Assembly: GCA_942492125.1 (NCBI GenBank)
Contig: CALODM010000010.1
Span: 6,050-70,049, forward strand
Source: BCD1 sp942492125
GTDB taxonomy: Bacteria; Bacteroidota; Bacteroidia; Chitinophagales; Saprospiraceae
DNA length: 64,000 bases
Direction: 5' to 3'
Shown here: positions 63,006 to 64,000 of the stretch, piece by piece
How positions within the stretch are numbered: the first letter of the stretch is position 1
Layout: the number at the start of each line of letters is the position of its first letter
Made by a program: the position numbers and the translations under genes
Notes under the pieces: model-generated
Told to the model about the DNA's origin: nothing
Databases searched by the model: none
Seen by the model: the letters and a program-made list of their open reading frames with translations, nothing else

Positions 63006-63437
63006 TTATCCTTCCTCTTTTTGTATTGACCAGTTACTCAAAGTCTCCCTGGCTTGTTCGCCCAATGGTTTACTTCGCCCGTTGGTTTCGTCGACCTGTA
63101 CAATGACAGTTTCTGCATCAGCAACCGTCTCCCCGTTTTGGAAAAGTTTTTGGTAGATGGTGATGGAGCTGGATCCTATCCGGATTATGCCGGTACCGAT
63201 ATCTACCTGCCCCGGCCATTTCATTTCTCTGATGAAATTTAATTTTAGCGATGCAATGACAAAGCTTGCTCCTCCAGAAAGTATCGTTGGATCTGCGTTG
63301 ATCAACAATTCCACCCTGCCCGTTTCCAGGAAGGTCGAAAAAACAGCATTGTTGACATGCCCTTGCCGATCGGTGTCGCCATAACGGAGTTTGTCGTAGG
63401 TTTTTAAGGGAAAATCTTGAAGGTTTAATGTGTGCAT
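63006..63437 (-). CDS. Acyl-CoA thioesterase (4HBT hotdog family)
   Basis: A 143-residue hotdog-fold protein. KLRYGDTDRQGHVNNAVFST contains the catalytic Asp and the H-V-N-N motif of 4-hydroxybenzoyl-CoA thioesterase-type enzymes (FadM/YbgC-like). Strands WPGQVDIGTGIIRIGSSSIT and VADAETVIVQVDE complete the fold. Substrate chain length cannot be told. Monocistronic. Confidence 0.9.
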   Translation of the reverse strand: MHTLNLQDFPLKTYDKLRYGDTDRQGHVNNAVFSTFLETGRVELLINADPTILSGGASFVIASLKLNFIREMKWPGQVDIGTGIIRIGSSSITIYQKLFQNGETVADAETVIVQVDETNGRSKPLGEQARETLSNWSIQKEEG

Positions 63438-63583
63438 GGGGAAGTTGATGTTTTACCTTTATAGATCAATGAGAATTTATCAGAGTCAAAGATTTGTTTA
63501 TAATTCTGCCCCCCTGCCCCCGTATTGGCTAGGCAGGGGCGGGGATGGACATAAAAATCAAAATTATTCAATGATTTTTCGGC

Positions 63584-64000
63584 TCAAATGGCCCCTTCCA
63601 CACTTGTTGCTGTTTCCTCTGAATCGGAAACCTCAAACTTCTTCTTTATCGGAATAAACCGACCCACCTCCTTCCTATATTTTTCGTAAAGCGGATACTT
63701 TTTAGCAGATTCCGACTCACTGAAATCGGAGCTTCCCTTAAATAAAAGCACCAGCAATAATGCCCCGGCTATCGACCAGTTGAGCCAGATACCTGTGGCA
63801 ATTACCGAAAAGAAATAGAAGACGATCCACACACTTTGTTCTGCCGTATAATTTGGATGCCGCATATACCCCCACAAGCCCGTATGCGTGAAACCTACCT
63901 GATGAAATTCATCCACTTTGCCGGCTTTTTGCTGGCGGTGTTTTTCTTCCTGATAGTCGTATTGTTGTTGATCCGCAACATATTCCATGACCACAAAACC
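63584..64000 (-). CDS. DUF1295 / isoprenylcysteine methyltransferase-like membrane protein (5' end outside window)
   Basis: The frame is open to the window end, so the N-terminus is missing. The visible 138 residues show the C-terminal region of the DUF1295/steroid 5-alpha-reductase-like family: DEFHQVGFTHTGLWGYMRHPNYTAEQ with the R-H-P-N-Y motif, then two membrane helices (WIVFYFFSVIATGIWLNW, AGALLLVLLFKG) and EKYRKEVGRFIP near the end. Such proteins bind a methyl donor or NADPH at this motif; the substrate is unknown. An unusual short hydrophilic tail follows the family end. Confidence 0.85.
   Translation of the reverse strand, partial: GFVVMEYVADQQQYDYQEEKHRQQKAGKVDEFHQVGFTHTGLWGYMRHPNYTAEQSVWIVFYFFSVIATGIWLNWSIAGALLLVLLFKGSSDFSESESAKKYPLYEKYRKEVGRFIPIKKKFEVSDSEETATSVEGAI

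Noticed and set aside
1..64000. tRNA or rRNA genes, prophage, insertion sequences, toxin-antitoxin or defence systems
   Set aside because: No GGTTCGA-type T-arm plus acceptor pairing, transposase, integrase, phage structural gene or recognised defence domain was seen.

Overview
The window looks like a chromosomal segment of a Bacteroidota bacterium, most likely of the Saprospiria (Lewinella/Haliscomenobacter-like); the exact taxon is inference. The supporting signs are type IX secretion (T9SS) C-terminal sorting domains (type A on the 3516-5090 amidase, type B on the 2685-residue protein at 8205-16262), a PorP/SprF-type barrel next to an OmpA-family protein, DUF5686, SelO and kynureninase genes, weak Shine-Dalgarno signals, and a Bacteroidota-type promoter (TTG-N20-TACATTTG). 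I see no tRNA, rRNA, CRISPR array, insertion sequence or prophage.

Layout. 0-8 kb: housekeeping genes (3' part of serC, kynU, rnhB, an RDD membrane protein, a secreted peptidoglycan-recognition amidase, a Ca2+-type P-ATPase). 8-20 kb: a minus-strand T9SS surface operon read porP/sprF-like, then ompA-like, then a giant adhesin with four ~243-residue tandem units. 20-24 kb: a long structured leader before a secreted beta-helix protein, then a hypothetical gene. 23.7-27.4 kb: ileS, preceded by what looks like a complete leader-peptide attenuator: promoter, a 20-residue peptide with six Ile codons, mutually exclusive hairpins and an 11-bp terminator. This is the most interesting element in the window. 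28-47 kb: mostly small enzymes and hypothetical lipoproteins (DUF4287/DUF5655, a J-domain-less DnaJ, a macro-like protein, a BNR/sortilin-like repeat protein, a GH26 enzyme, AlkA-type glycosylase, DinB, S41 peptidase, SDR, DUF1801, DUF2200, rhodanese), ending with a LysR regulator divergent from NADP-isocitrate dehydrogenase. 47-51 kb: selO surrounded by decayed genes. 51-64 kb: oxidoreductases, an amidase plus Crp/Fnr block, a RibK-like protein, a GH3 glucosidase, DUF5686, a thioesterase and a partial DUF1295 methyltransferase-like protein.

A second theme is broken reading frames. ileS carries three single-base indels, and at least four other loci (BNR protein at 32085, small gene at 40039, TonB-like peptide at 49762, barrel protein at 50103) are each restored by removing one base, several in homopolymers. 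ileS is normally essential, so sequencing or assembly error is the simplest explanation for at least part of this. In contrast, the in-frame stop plus apparent internal deletion at 47496-48050 and the orphan T9SS sorting-domain tails at 43847 and 49636 look like real gene decay.
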